Positions 10,438 to 20,242 of a stretch of 64,000 nucleotides of DNA are shown piece by piece. Source of the stretch: Blastocladiella emersonii ATCC 22665 (Eukaryota > Blastocladiomycota > Blastocladiomycetes > Blastocladiales > Blastocladiaceae); NCBI GenBank assembly GCA_025594325.1, contig JANHCV010000011.1, forward strand, positions 1,240,001 through 1,304,000, read 5' to 3'. The translations under genes and the position numbers were made by a program. The notes under the pieces are model-generated. The model was not told the DNA's origin. It searched no databases and saw only the letters and a list, made by a program, of their open reading frames with translations. Each line of letters starts with the position of its first letter. The first letter of the stretch is position 1.

Positions 10438-12431
10438 ATGGTCGCCGCCACCACGAACCTCTCGCTCGCCCTCGTGGCCACGGCGACCCTCGCCCTCCTC
10501 GCCGCATCGGCCGCCGATCCTGTGCTCGCCACCTCGGCCGCCAATGCCCGCGAGATCCCTCTCCCGATCCCCGAGGCCGAGTACATTCGCAAGCCCGCCA
10601 ACCCCGCCGACGACAAGTTTGTCCTCCGCGCCCACGAGGTACGCTTATTCTCGAGCAACTACACCTGTAACACTACGAGACGCTGAACCAACGCACGCAC
10701 GCACAATCGCGATCGTAGAATGGCGAGTTCATGGGCAGCGCGCTCGGCGCGACCAAGGCCAAGCAGGCCATGAACATGATGCACCCGATGCCCGTCAAGC
10801 GCAACAGCTTCGCGCCCGTCATGACCGTCAAGGCCATGTACGGCGCCGAGGTGCCGTCGCGCGAGAACGTGTTCGGCAAGCCGGCCATGATGGTCGCGAG
10901 CTGCGACCTCAACACCAAGATGGCGTCCGTCAACCTCGACAACTTCCCGCAGATCACCAAGGTCGAGTGCTCGGCCGAGTCGGTGACGCTCACCTTCGAC
11001 GACGCGGCGACGGCCGCGGCCGCCAGCGCCGAGTGGGCCAAGACGCAGGGCAAGTGGGCCGTGATCGTCGGCGGCGAGTGGAAGTGCGACGGCGCCGAGG
11101 AGATTGCCACGCGCGAGGTCACGGCCGCGCCCAAGGCCGCCGCTGACGGCACCGGCAAGGTCGTCCTGGCCACCAAGAAGATGGCCGTCGAGGACGTGGT
11201 CGCCGATTTCTCGCTCAAGGTCGCGCAGCACGACATGCCGTCGTCGTCGGGCGCGAACCTCGCCCGCCGCGACCTCTCCAACTCGGTCAGCTGGGACCTC
11301 GCCGTCAACTGGGACAAGAAGAAGCGCAAGCCGCTGAAGCCGTTCATCTCGCTGCTCAACACGTCCGTGGCCGAGCTCGGCGCCGACATCTCGCTGCACG
11401 GCCGCGCGACGTTCAGCCTCGAGGCCACGGGCAGCATCACGTCGCTCAAGACGTACCGCGTTGCGCTGTCGGGCGACATTGGCGCCAACCTCGACCTGTT
11501 CCTGCGCGCGCACAAGGAGCACAAGGCCGACCTGTTCTCGGTCGAGGTGTTCGTCCTGCCGCTGACCCCGTTCTACATTCCCGGCATTTTCTCCATGTCG
11601 CCCGAGCTGCGCCTCAAGGCGGCCGCCACGTACGAGCTGGCGGCGTCGCTCAAGCTGTCGGCGGGCCTCGAGCTCAGCTACCCGTTCGTGTGGAGCGTCG
11701 AGTCCAAGACGGGCCTGTTCGGCAAGCCGATCGCCAAGGCCGAGGGCGACATGCGCCTCCGCCCGCACCCGCCGACGCTCTCGGGCCAGGTCAGCGCGGG
11801 CATCGCGGCGCACGTCATCCCCGCGTTCGGCGTGGGTCTCCGGTTCTGGCGCATCCCGATCTTTGACCTGGCGCTCGAGCTCGATAACTCGATCGGTATG
11901 ACCATGTCGGCGGGCGGCAAGGCCGGTCTGGGGAACGACGGCAAGCCGGGCGCGTCGGGCGGCATCAACGTCGAGGTCGCGCACGAGCACTCGCTCGACT
12001 TCCGCATCCGCTCGGTCATCGCCAACAAGGCCTTCAACATCTGGTCCTCGGGCAAGCAGCCGCTGCCCGCGCTCAGCTTCAAGCTCGGCGGCGACCCTAA
12101 CCAGCGCATCGACGGCTCCCCGATCGCCCAGCCAACGGCCACGTCGACGGCGGGAGCCCCGCCTCGCTCGACGCCCATCAAGCCGGTGACGCGCGTCAAC
12201 CGCAAACACCCCCTCTTCAACGGCGGCAAGTCCAAGCCCACGTCCGGCGCCCCGTCCACGGCCCCGTCCACGGCCACGGCCACCGCAGCGAAGCCCGCTC
12301 CGACCCCGAAGCGCGGCTACCGCGATTTCGTCGAGCCCGGCAAAAGGTCGAGCACGCGTGCGGACCGTGGGACTGCCCGCCCGAGCCCAAGTCCGACTCG
12401 CCGCCCGAAGCGTGGCGACGCGAACGTTTGA
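10438..12431 (+). CDS. Secreted DUF7029/DUF7223-like protein, paralogue 1
   Basis: Two exons, 10438–10638 and 10719–12431, give 637 residues. The intron 10639–10718 starts GTACGC and ends CGTAG. The N-terminus is a signal peptide (hydrophobic ALVATATLALLAASAA) followed by a short spacer. Residues about 130–200 resemble DUF7029: a NLDNFPQI core, a Cys, VTLTFDDA, then a Trp and a second Cys. This is a domain of fungal secreted or wall-associated proteins. A large beta-rich region follows (HGRATFSLEATGSITSLK), like DUF7223. The Pro/Ser/Thr/Arg-rich tail from about residue 560 is absent from its paralogue at 60624–62297. Both genes have their intron at the same place, just before NGE. Function unknown; likely extracellular. 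The ATG follows an ACC context at the start of the signal peptide. Confidence 0.85.
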
Positions 12432-12487
12432 GCGTGGCCGCCGACATCAGTCGGGCCTTTGCTGCTGTTGATTCTGATAGTTTGAAT

Positions 12488-12493
12488 AATAAA
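12488..12493 (+). promoter_or_regulatory. Poly(A) signal
   Basis: AATAAA lies 57 bp after the stop codon of the DUF7029-like gene in a locally AT-rich stretch, as expected of a 3'-end signal. It is otherwise rare in this GC-rich window. Confidence 0.5.
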
Positions 12494-13304
12494 ATGTGTC
12501 TACTTGATCAGCCTCCCCTTCAGTCGAGACAAACCAGTTGAATGAGTGTGCTCAAAGGCGAACTCCGAGTGGCACATCGATCAATCATCAAGCGAGCGAT
12601 GGACACGGCAATTGGGTCATCGGCCGCCTCCTCTCATTCGAGTCGCAGACGGCACCGCTAATGCTTGAAAGTGGCGATGGCGTTGCGCGCAAAGCCTTGA
12701 ACTCGACCTTACACAACGTCGTCGCGGGCGAGTCCTAAGCACAAGTATGGCGTCGCAGCATTCGGACAGCGGGCGTAATGATCGAGCTGCTAAGCTCAGC
12801 AAACGCCTGTCAGCAAGCTTTGCACACGGTGCGAACCGTACAAGTACTTTACGCACCGCCCGACCGAAAGCGCGTGGTTACTGCTCACGTGAGTGGCGCG
12901 GCGCGTAAAGTCTGGCGGCGCGGTCCCGTCTCGAGCGAGTGGAACTCGAGGTGCAGGGCCGTCGTAAGAGTGTATCATCTCAAGACAAGGCTCGAACATT
13001 GACTATTTCAATCTAATTGTGCGTGAACCACAATATAAGCATCAGTCGCATGAGGGACACGTGTGCCGTGGCGGGTGGGTTCCCACGCTGCCGCGGCGCG
13101 CCAGCTTGCCCGGTCGCGCCACGCCATCGCGACGAGTTCGATGCGACTCTGTGTAAATACCCACCAGCACTGCCTCGTTGCTTCCTGGTCGCTCCGCACG
13201 GTCACGCAGCCCGGTTCCTGGTCATGCGGGCCCGACGGGCTTTCCACGTTCGAGCCTCCCACATTCAATGTCCGGGAGTTGTTTCTGCGCCTTGATTTTA
13301 GCTC
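12494..13304. other. Intergenic, no supported gene
   Basis: No frame here shows a domain or splice structure. It contains CACGTGAGTGGCGCGGCGCG near 12884, a close relative of motifs at 26225 and 46915 (see findings). Confidence 0.5.
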
Positions 13305-14949
13305 CATGTCCTGGGCTGATCAAATTGCACTCCTCGGTGCCCTCGTGGACTCGGTCTTTGCCCCACAGCTCTCGCTACGCCGTGTTCCATCAACTGCCCT
13401 CCATCATTACCGACTGTTGTCCGCTCCTGCTTCAAGTCGAGCGACCCGGTCCGAGCTCCAGGTCCTCGACTGGCTCGTGGCCAACGGCTGGACCAACACC
13501 GCGGCCGCACGCAAGGGCCCGCTTGCAGCCCGGATCGTTTACTGCGGCCCGGCTGCCTTTGCCCTCCGTGCTTGCCCGCCACAAGCACATCGTTCTCGAG
13601 GGCGTGACGCCGGCCTACCCGCACCACTTTGGCTCGCGCGGTGGCCACGACCGCGTCATCATGTGGTTTTGGATTCCGCCCTTTGTCTCTCCCGCCCAGC
13701 TCGCGGTGATTCTCGAGCCGGGCCTGCTTGATGATACCTTCGCTTGGAGATGGGACCGTGCCATTGCATTCGCCTCGCAGAATTTTCCCCCGAGTGTTTG
13801 GGTCCGGTCCGCGCGCACCTTGGCGAGGAAAAGTGGCTGCAATCGATTGAAAAAAAGGTACGCGCGTTGCCCCGCCGCTAGTGTACGATTGCTCGGGCCA
13901 AGGTTGATGTCCTGTTGTTGTTGTTATGTAGAGGTTTCCTTGTGTGATCGACAACCCGTGCTTCGTCGGGTGCAGCAGCAGCGACAAGGACGAGCTCCCA
14001 GTGCCTTTTTCCGGCGACTCACGCACAGGCACTCCTCCGCTTCACTCGCGAGTCGAGCCTCGGCGATTTCTCTGGCATCTTTGCCGAGGCCATCCTCAAG
14101 TGCGCCTACAAGTACCAGGACTCTGCCGCCAAGGCGCTCACGCGTTTTCTCGGCTGCAACGTGGTCGCGGACCCAGTCGATCTCGTTGCGATCGCAAGCA
14201 GAGTGTTCCAGCGCCTTGGCGGAACAACCAAGTTCCTGGACTCTTGACTGTGCCCGGCACCTGGTTTTGCTTGGCACGGTCGCTTTTGGCGGCTCAACGA
14301 GTACGAGTACGAGCGCCGCCGCCCGCGCGCTTGACATTGTGGCCGAGACGGGCACCGCGTCGTGCTGGCTCGAGGAGATGCTCTGGGCAACCGCGTGCCT
14401 GCCCGAGTCAACGACCTGTGGCGGTGTTGCGCCGGCCCTTGCGCAGGGCGCCGATTGCTGCCCATGTTCTTGCACCACCCCGCTCAGCGCGACGTGCTCG
14501 CTTCCCTGCTCAAACGCTTCCCGTCAGCGGTGCGTGGCGTCGGAATCAAGCGTGCGCTGATTGTTCCGCGCACAATGGCCCTCGACCGCCGCACGCTTGT
14601 TTCCGACTTGGTTCGCGCTCTCGCCAGGAGTCTCAAACTACTTGCTGCACCCTTAATGAGACGAGCGACAGCCGCGGGCCAGCGCGGTACCTGTTCGAGT
14701 CGTTTGCTTGCGCGGATCCACAGTGGGTGCGCGACTTTTTCTTGAGGCACACGCACCCATTCCGCCGCAAATCTTTGACGTCTTGGCCAACGCGACGCCG
14801 CTTGACGAGGTTGAGCTCGCCCAGCTCGCAGACCTGGCCGGTGTTGTTGACGACGACAATCCGCCGCCAAAGCAGTCGCACCTCGCTCGTGCCTGGGGTT
14901 ACCTATCCCAAGTTGTTGGCAGTTTGATCCCGCGTGCCGCCGCGCCCTA
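13305..14949 (+). pseudogene. Decayed gene of unknown function
   Basis: Coding-quality segments follow one another in different frames without convincing splice sites. From 13305: SWADQIALLGALVDSVFAP, then ELQVLDWLVANGWTNTAA near 13460. From about 13565: RHKHIVLEGVTPAYPHHFG and MWFWIPPFVSPAQLAVILE. From about 14035: FTRESSLGDFSGIFAEAIL and AAKALTRFLGC. From about 14440: RRLLPMFLHHPAQRDVLASL. The end (14708–14949) is an open frame with RHTHPIPPQIFDVLANA-like coding split over a frame change and DEVELAQLADLAG. LDWLVANGW resembles ankyrin or F-box-associated repeats, but the family is unclear. At least three frame changes and stops near 14246 and 14331 argue for a pseudogene. Confidence 0.5.
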
Positions 14950-15229
14950 ACATGATACACTAAACCTTTGCTTTTCGCCCGTCGCGCACACCTTTGATAT
15001 ATCAGGGATATGCTGCGCGTGAGGTGGCGACACCCCGAACGGGATATCCATCCATCATTCTCGAACGCGTTCAGTGGTTCTTTTCCCGTCGTCGCTCTAA
15101 GAGCCGTCGTTGACCTTGTTCGAAATGGTCGAGGGAACCCATGCGGGTTGCGTCACTTCAATGTTCATCGGCGCTGGACGAGCAAAGTGTCCCCTCCGCT
15201 CTCGCCGATGATGGGTTTGATGCGGACGG

Positions 15230-15460
15230 CGGCCGCCACCATGACTACGAGGTTGATGGACGCGCCGAGATATCACGTGCGCGTGTCTCACGCGTGCGGC
15301 AGTGTCTCGCACTCTTGCAACCACGCGCCGTCCCCCTCAAAAGCGTTGCGACGCGATGGAAAACAGCCCCGCACTGAGTCGAGTGAGCTAGAACACGTAG
15401 GACCCCGGACCCACAAAGTCCCGCCGCCTGCGATGGACGGAGCGCTTAGCTTTTGTTTCG
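15230..15460 (+). repeat. Dispersed repeat, copy 1
   Basis: About 200 bp here match 60155–60384 in the same orientation with roughly nine bases in ten identical. Shared blocks include GAGATATCACGTGCGCG, CCCCTCAAAAGCGTTG and a long block from the GGAAAACAGCCC near 15359 to AGCTTTTGT near 15455. No coding frame is conserved, so it looks like a non-coding mobile or duplicated element. The boundaries were set by eye. Confidence 0.8.
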
Positions 15461-15679
15461 GAACGACCTTATTTTGCCACCGACCCGTGTTGGGTGAATC
15501 TTTCTTGGCTAGGTTCTTCGCGAGGTCGGGATTCGAGACTCGCCGCGTCGCCATTTCGGGCGCTGAAGTCGAGCCCGCCCAGTTCATCATTTTTTTTGCG
15601 CAGTCAACTACTCGATGAAAACACACGGTACCCACGGCACCATGTGCTGAGAGCGCTGGATCAGCGAAGCGAGCCACTA

Positions 15680-16112
15680 GTGCGTTCGAAGTGCCCCTCA
15701 CATGACCGCGTTGCGCCACTTCTCCTCTCTCGCCCGCTCAAATCAAGGGATGGCCCTCACTTTCCCGAGAGCCAGTAAAACGTCGAGGTGAAGGAAGTAG
15801 AAGGGGGGTGTATACAGGATCAAACTTCACACTCGGACTCGCGCGGCGCGCGCACACCGGACCCGCGCGTCGCGTCACTCGACGCGGCCGCGGCCGCGGC
15901 CACCACGACCTTACGCCGACGTGGCGGGCTTGGCGAGGTACTTCTCGATGTCGCCGGCAATATCCTCGGGATTGGTGAGCGACGTGTAGCGGTTGACGAC
16001 GTTGCCGTCGCGGTCGACCAGGAACTTCTCTACACAGACCAGGCGAAGTCGCGGGTGTTAGCCGAAGTCGCGGAGCGTGTCGAGTGTGCCGAACATGCCG
16101 AAATTCCACTGT
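15680..16112 (-). repeat. Duplicated 3' segment of the glutathione peroxidase locus
   Basis: Matches 18618–19042 in the same orientation, including non-coding sequence downstream of the GPx stop. Both share the CCCCTCACATGACC block at the far end and the GTATACAGGATCAAAC block. The homology ends inside the GPx exon near 16112. It arose by DNA-level duplication, because the intron is kept. Confidence 0.85.
15911..16110 (-). pseudogene. Truncated glutathione peroxidase (3' end only)
   Basis: The last exon (15911–16029) encodes the same C-terminus as the intact gene at 18842–18960, with KFLVDRDGNVVNRYTSL kept and a few substitutions (for example a changed Lys in TKPED). The preceding GC-AG intron and about 12 bp of upstream exon are also present. 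The catalytic Cys and the rest of the fold are missing, so it cannot make an enzyme. Confidence 0.85.
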
Positions 16113-16360
16113 TCACCATGTGATTGACGCGGAAACATGTCCACCGCACAATGACACCCAAACCCTTGGCTTCCCGACCACCGCAGCCTGCGGTGTTTGG
16201 GGCTGCAGCAGCCGCTGAAAGCTGCCAACTCGACCTTTGCACCGCAGCCCCGCTTCTCTCTCTTTCCTTGATCTGACCCATTTTGCAACGTATCAACAAC
16301 ACGCAACCAAAGCTTAGTCCCAGCGCCGCCAGCTTCATCGATCTCTCGCACACGCCAGCC

Positions 16361-17794
16361 ATGAGCTTCAACGTCGGTGGCCAGAACGCCACGCCCGTGC
16401 GACCCGGCAACCCTCTTGTTCCTATGCAAACGCCCAACATCGGTCCAGCCGGTCCGGCTGCGTCGGGCACTGCCGCCGGCGTGGGTAGCGGGAACGCCTC
16501 TGGCGCCAGACAGACTTCAGCGGAGGCTGGCGTTTTGACTTTGGGTCCCAACAGCGCGGTCAGCTCATGTCCGCTGGTCTTTCAGAATTTGGTCATTTCC
16601 AGCACCACCCGCGAGATTCCCATTGTCGATCTCGTCACCAAGCACGGTCTGTGCAAAAATGGCAAGCCCGTTTCGGCCGACGCACCCGTCTCGGACAAGC
16701 ACTGCGGACTTATGGCCAATCTCGAGCAGCAGCTCGCTCAATTCTCGCTCAAAGGATGCATCACGCTCTCCGAGGGCTCGTCCACTGGCACGCCACTCAA
16801 GTTACTTTGCTCAAACGACTTTGGCGTCCCCGCCGACCCGAACGGTTTTCCTGTTCCGCGCGACCTTCTTTCAGCGGGAGGTGCGATCCGACTTGACGTA
16901 CCCGCTGCTGGTTCCAACCCGTCTGCACTTATGAAATTCGTCCCGACCGGTACCACGTCCGCCGAATGTGCACCAATTTGCGCCAAGAATGCACTCGGCG
17001 GTGCTGCGCTGACGATGCAGGACCTTCCTACAATCGGCGCACAGGACAAACCCGAGGGTGCCACAGCCTTTCTTCATGGTTGTCTTGTCTACAGCAAGAA
17101 CAACTCCGAGGCGTGCAGCTGGCTCAACTTGGCCCCGCTGTTATCTCGCAATGGAACCGTTTCCCGCCTTGGCGTTATGAGCTTTGTCCACTGCGGCAAC
17201 GCGACGTCCGACATTTACAAAGCCTCCAGCGCTCTTTCCATGCTTTCACTGACCCCACCAACGGCAACGAACAACGGCAGCGGACCTAACGACGTAACGA
17301 CTGACCCTTCCGATTCAACCTCAACCGGCCAACTTGGCGGGCTCGCTATCGTTGGGATTGCTGCAGGAGCAGTCGTTGCACTTGTGCTTGGGGTACGCTC
17401 TCAGTTCCATCGTGTTCGGTTACGAGTTGTTTCCGTTGCTCACCCTACAACTGTGTAGGTTGTCTTCGTTGTCGTCTACCGTCGCCGCAAGGCAAACCAA
17501 CGGTTTGCAACGCTCAGCAAGCACAATTCGGACGTGTCTCCTCGGGCATCTGAACCATCGGCGGCAGCAATCACAATCGAGCGCGCGGACGAGCAGCTGC
17601 GCCTGTCACGAGCGCCGTTCCCTACGGCCCACTCGACGGAGTCGACGCTTTACCTTCCAGGTGCCCCGCTGGCCGATACGGATGCGCTTCTTATTCTGCC
17701 TGGACCGGAAACACCTACAACGCCTACGACGCCTCGGCGGGCGCCTGTGCTCCAGGGCGTCGTCACGCGCGAGGCCGCGGAGAACCGCACCTAG
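16361..17794 (+). CDS. Single-pass membrane protein with Cys-rich ectodomain, unknown
   Basis: Two exons, 16361–17392 and 17459–17794, give about 455 residues. The intron 17393–17458 runs GTACGC…GTGTAG and falls inside the membrane segment. A long N-terminal part with several Cys residues and N-glycosylation sequons leads into one hydrophobic helix (LAIVGIAAGAVVALVLG, continued by VVFVVVY). A basic stop-transfer YRRRK and a Ser/Thr/Pro-rich tail follow. This is the layout of a surface sensor or receptor. I see no signal peptide after the chosen ATG, so an upstream exon may be missing. An in-frame extension to 16283 has no ATG. No family recognised. Confidence 0.7.
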
Positions 17795-18617
17795 GACGCG
17801 ATTTGGTCGATATAGAAGAGTTCTTTGTGTTCATCATGAGATGGCCGGTGATTTGATACCTCAGAGAGGCTTGGATCAGCTTGAGCGGGAGACCACGAGC
17901 CGCAGCTCGGCAGCGTGAGACGCGCCGATCAAACACGTGATGTGCGAGACACGCGGCTGGCCGAGCCGCGGCGCGCGTGTCGCTTTAGGCACCGAGTAAG
18001 GTCTTAGCAGGGGTGTTGGTCTTACGCTCACGCAATGCTGTTCCTATGAAGGCCTTGATGCGCAAGGATATACGAGCTTTCCCGTTTCGCCCGCTGCATG
18101 CTCACTCGCGTGACGAAAGCCTCTTTCGCAACCATATCGGTTGATGGGCTTTCTCGCACTTCCTGGTTTGAGAGCACTGGTTTGATCAGCACATCAGCGC
18201 GCCCTGGCCAAACGTCCCCCTCGATCCTCATGTTGCCTGGGCGCAACGCGAGATTTAAGGCACAGCCGGTTGGTGCGTGTACAGCAATGGCATAGATTCA
18301 CGTCGATGCAGACGATTGGATGATGAGGGCGATTGCAACCATCCTCCTTCTCCCGCTTGATTGTCCACCTTCTGCACGATAGACTCCCGGTCTCGAACAG
18401 CAGTGGAGGATGTGTTCTCAATCAACTTTGGACTCTGCTAGCATGCGCACCGTGTTGTGTAACAACTGGTTGCACGAGAACCCGCGGACCAGTCGGCGGC
18501 GATCCTTGGACTTTTTTGATGACGATTTAGACGTTGGCCCTGATGGCCCTGATGCGGCTTCACGGTCTTGCTCGGCCTGCTCGACTTACGCGACAGTTGC
18601 TGATTAGCGAGTCATGA
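17795..18617. other. Intergenic, no supported gene
   Basis: Short frames only, with no domain or paralogue. A TGTGCGAGACACG motif occurs near 17941, one of several GTCTCGCAC-like motifs in the window. Confidence 0.5.
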
Positions 18618-19042
18618 ACGCGTTCGAGGTGCCCCTCACATGACCGTGTTGCGCCACTTCTCCCTTCGCTCGCTTAAAAAAAGCGTTTGTCTCCTCTTTC
18701 TCGAGCGCGAGCAATACCTCGAGGTGGGAGAAGTAGAAGGGGGATGTATACAGGATCAAACGTCACACTCGGACTCGCGCGGGGCGCGCGATCACTAACT
18801 CGCGCGTCGCGTCACTCGACTCGGCCGCGGCCACCACGACCTTACGCCGACGTGGCGGGCTTGGCGAGGTACTTCTCGATGTCGCCGGCAATGTCCTCGG
18901 GCTTGGTGAGCGACGTGTAGCGGTTGACGACGTTGCCGTCGCGGTCGACCAGGAACTTCTCTACACAGACCAGGCGAAGTCGCGGGCGTTAGCCGAAGTC
19001 GCGGAGCGTGTCGAGTGTGCCGAACATGCCAAAGTTCCACTT
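18618..19042 (-). repeat. Parent copy of the GPx 3' segmental duplication
   Basis: This segment covers the downstream flank, last exon, intron and a few bases of the preceding exon of the glutathione peroxidase gene, and is duplicated at 15680–16112. Confidence 0.85.
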
Positions 19043-19636
19043 CACCGATTTCAAAAACATGCTACTCTTCTGCGACTTGAGGTACTTGTAGACGGGGTGC
19101 TCGTTCTCGCCGTTGACGTCGACCTTGGCCATGACGGGGAAGCTGACGCCGTAGTTGAGGCGGCACGTGGTGACGATCTCCTCCTCGGTGCCGGGCTCCT
19201 GGCCGCCGAACTGGTTGCACGGGAACCCGATCACCTGCAGGCCTTGGTCCTTGTACTTCTTGTTGAGGGCCTCGAGGCCGTCGTACTGCGGGGTGAAGCC
19301 GCACTTGGAGGCCACGTTGACGATCAGGACCACCTTGCCCTGGAAGTCGGAGAACTTGACCTCGTTCTTGCGCGCGTCGAGCGCCGTCAGGGCGTAGAAG
19401 GGGGACGTGGTCATGGTGGCTGACGAGGTCGCGGCGGGCACGGGCGGGTCGGTTAGCGCACGCGGCTTGGTGGCGGTGGGGGAGGTAGTGGTGGTGGTAG
19501 CGGGGTGGCGGATGGGGTAGACGACGCGCGGGGCCGAGTTGGGGGAGGGGAAGAGGTGGGCCGAGAGCAGCGCGACGAGCACGCCGACGGCGACGTGGCG
19601 CCAGTCGAGCTTCTCGAGGAGCGTGGAGGCGGGCAT
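18842..19636 (-). CDS. Glutathione peroxidase (thioredoxin-type), membrane-anchored form
   Basis: Exons 19030–19636 and 18842–18960 give 241 residues. Reduces hydroperoxides, in fungi usually with thioredoxin. The core begins about residue 75 (an internal Met). Peroxidatic Cys112 lies in NVASKCGFT, so it is a Cys and not a selenocysteine enzyme. The Gln of FPCNQFGG (Q142), the WNF tryptophan (W200) and N201 complete the active site. Cys158 (TTCRLNYGVSF) sits where yeast Gpx3 has its resolving Cys. Residues 13–30 form a hydrophobic helix that could anchor the enzyme or act as a targeting signal. The intron 18961–19029 starts with GC, not GT: only this junction restores the conserved NFEKFL. 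An upstream in-frame ATG at 19888 is possible, but GTGAGC…TTGCAG just upstream of 19636 looks like a leader intron. Confidence 0.9.
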
Positions 19637-20242
19637 GAAGTTGCTGCAAGTCGGTGCCGCGCGTCGTCGAGGATCGAGAGTGAGGGAGAGGAGGGGAGGG
19701 AGGTCAGGCCGCGCAGGTCGAGTTGGGGGCAGCCGGTGCGGGTGCTCGCTCACCTTGTGGTTGTTGTTGGTTCGTAGGGATCCGTTGCATACAACTGTAT
19801 CGTTGGGTTGCGGGGAGAGAGAGGGAGGGGGGCGCGTACCGAGGGCCCTCTTATGGTGGTGGAGCGAGTGGGCGGCGGCGCGGAGCATGGTGGCGAGGGC
19901 GGTCGGCCGGTCGGGTCGGGGTCGGATGCGGATGAGCTCAGCTGCTTGCGGGCGCCGGAAGCTGCTCGGTCACTGAAAAGTCAATCCTTCGGTCCGAACG
20001 ACGCGAGGGGAGGGACCGACGTCATTATGTACGTGGCGGTGGCGGGCAGCGAACCGGGGCGAAGCTTCGCGGCTCAACGCGCGTGGTGTGGTCGGTCAGC
20101 GCGGCGGTTCGATGCCGATCCCGCCCGCCGAGCTCACGCGTTGGTCGGTGTCTCACGCACACGTGGGAAAAACAAAGTGTCTCACGGCTCATCAACGCGT
20201 CTCACACAGCCTAGCTATACATTTCCACCCCACTCTGAGCTC

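Noticed and set aside
10659-12209. A 516-codon minus-strand frame opposite the first DUF7029-like gene
   Set aside because: Antisense shadow; the sense frame has a signal peptide, a domain match and a paralogue.
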